64,000 nucleotides of DNA from Diphasiastrum complanatum (Eukaryota > Streptophyta > Lycopodiopsida > Lycopodiales > Lycopodiaceae): NCBI GenBank assembly GCA_029204225.1, contig CM055101.1, positions 35,953,648 to 36,017,647 on the forward strand. Direction: 5' to 3'. Position numbers and translations under genes: made by a program. The notes below the pieces were generated by a model that worked only from the letters and a program-made list of their open reading frames with translations, had not been told where the DNA came from and searched no databases. This document shows positions 62,711-64,000 of this stretch, piece after piece; the stretch's first letter is position 1, and the number at the start of each line of letters is the position of its first letter.

Positions 62711-64000
62711 ACTAAATAATTTCATCCATTCTTAGTAAACGGTCATTTCTCATGTCAAAAACAAATCTCAAAACACCACAATCATGGAAAGGGGACATTG
62801 AACCACTTGCAAAAGAAGAAGTGCTGGTATTGACCCGTAGCGGGCAAGGAAAGGAAATATTAGACAAAATCGAAAAAACATAGTTAAGCTCACAAATGAA
62901 GAACAGATACATGAGTTGATAGGGAGAAGATTTTCAAGAATCCCGCTCATCAAAAAAATTGCCAAAACCATATCATTACCTAGATTCATGAAGAACAGAG
63001 CTAGAATGCATCATATAAAAAAGGAAATAGATCTAGGAAAAAACTTATGGCAACTCCTTAGGTTATTGCCATTAGTAAGAAGAAAAGCGAAGCCCATGAT
63101 GAAACCATCTGCACTACCGACATTATAATCGCCTATTATTGGACATATAAGTGCATGTACCTTAGATCGAGCCTGTCTGAAAGTGGATGTGACCATTGAT
63201 GGATTAGTCATTGCATGAGCAATAGTAGATGCAAGATCTATAGTCAATATCCTTAGTTCAAAATTGGTCGATCGCTTAGGGTTTGAACTTGAACATGTCA
63301 CTCTAACATCATTGAAGTTGGCCAATAACTCGGGTATAAAACTTGATGGTGAATTGAAACATACTCCAATTACCGTAACTGGAAAGACTACCTACATCGA
63401 TTTCTATGTTATGAAAATGCGTCCCGGTAGTAGGTGATATTCTATCCTACTAGGACATCCCTGGCTTTGACTAAGTAACTGCATAGTTGATATTCCAGCT
63501 GGAGTATTAGTTTTCGGAAGGGGGAAAGAAAGAGTAGTGGTTGATGGATATCTAGAAGTACCTCAATCTGAGAGAGCGCCAATTGCATCAACTGAGTGGG
63601 AAGAACTCACTGATAGTGATAGGAGTTCTGAAACATCAATAGATGAAGATGTAGCATTGAGGGATGTACTAGGCTTAGAGTGGAATACCCCAAATGAACC
63701 ACCTCCCAAAGTTAGAGAACCTAATATCTACCTTATAAACCTTGGAACAGAGGATGAACCTAAGAAGATCAAGATAGGTGCCCTTCTAGCACTTGGTCTA
63801 CAAAAGGCAACGAGTAATAATCTTTTCTTGTATGTTTGTTTAGTTGCTTATAGGTATTAACTTGGCTTACAAACTGAAAGGGACTATGAGGGAGGTAAGT
63901 TGTACCTTCATCAGTCCAGAGACACCTAGCAGGAAGAGAGATCTATTCCTTCATGGACTGTTTTGCTGGCTATAATCAAATAGCCATTGCCGAAGAAGAT
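62711..64000 (+). pseudogene. Gypsy protease and RT, with internal deletion, runs off window
   Basis: 62716-62880: LKTPQSWKGDIEPLAKEEVL, VLTRSGQGKE (end of gag / protease linker). 63150-63480: an aspartic protease-like segment (ACLKVDVTIDGLVIA, a stop, AIVDARSIVNILSSKLVDRL, HTPITVTGKTTYIDFYVM, ILLGHPWL), where the normal DSGA/DTGA reads DARS, so it is catalytically suspect. 63537-63860: an acidic linker (WEELTDSDRSSETSIDED, IYLINLGTEDEPKKIKIG). 63855-63900: NLAYKLKGTMREV-like. 63920-64000: GREIYSFMDCFAGYNQIAIA, EED, the gypsy RT block with the first catalytic Asp (MDCFAGYNQ). The RT N-terminal 100-150 residues between are missing. The element continues beyond the window. Confidence 0.78.

Overview
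This window looks like nuclear DNA of a land plant with a large, repeat-rich genome. The evidence is plant-only protein families (a DUF7705-type secreted protein and a plant secreted LRR protein), U2-type introns, both copia and gypsy LTR retrotransposons, a plant-type LINE, and many long (GA)n/(CT)n tracts. A seed-free plant such as a fern is possible, but that is inference; nothing in the window is diagnostic. There are no bacterial-style operons, no CRISPR array and no tRNA or rRNA gene that I could see.

Layout. 0-4 kb: a scrap of copia integrase, then a complete four-exon DUF7705-type gene (minus strand). 4-10 kb: non-coding DNA with tandem duplications, G-box-like palindromes and a (GA)n tract. 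10-16.4 kb: the most unusual block, apparently a DNA-transposon-like unit. It holds a spliced Ulp1-like cysteine protease (minus), a spliced acidic protein of unknown function (plus), a decayed multi-exon transposase-like gene (minus), two fold-back repeats, and about 15 copies of a 17-bp motif, RCRCGYTGAAHCGATAT, in both orientations. 16.4-20 kb: mostly empty, with a perfect 36-bp palindrome. 20-26.7 kb: two copies of one LINE family in divergent orientation; the plus copy has ORF1 and endonuclease/RT ORF2 and is bounded by (CT)n and (GA)n tracts. 28-29.2 kb: a small membrane-protein exon resembling plant PIG-Y, tandemly duplicated, with the second copy interrupted by an LTR element.

29.2-33.2 kb: 5' part of a gypsy element (LTR, primer-binding site, odd repetitive leader, gag with four zinc knuckles). 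33.7-35.4 kb: pol of a second gypsy (chromovirus) element on the opposite strand. 35.4-45 kb: LTR-like sequence, a short RT fragment and unassigned DNA. 45.3-48.4 kb: a gypsy integrase end followed by a TATA box and a broken extra ORF. 48.45-57.1 kb: a mosaic of copia elements. 59.4-60.6 kb: an intact, intronless LRR gene. 61.9-64 kb: a 21-bp tandem repeat, AT-rich repetitive DNA and a decayed gypsy protease/RT that runs off the window.

Only the DUF7705 gene and the LRR gene look like intact host genes. The PIG-Y-like exon may belong to a third. Almost everything else is mobile or derived from mobile DNA and is interrupted by stops and frameshifts. The 10-16.4 kb unit keeps correct splice phases over several introns, so it decayed recently or is still partly functional.
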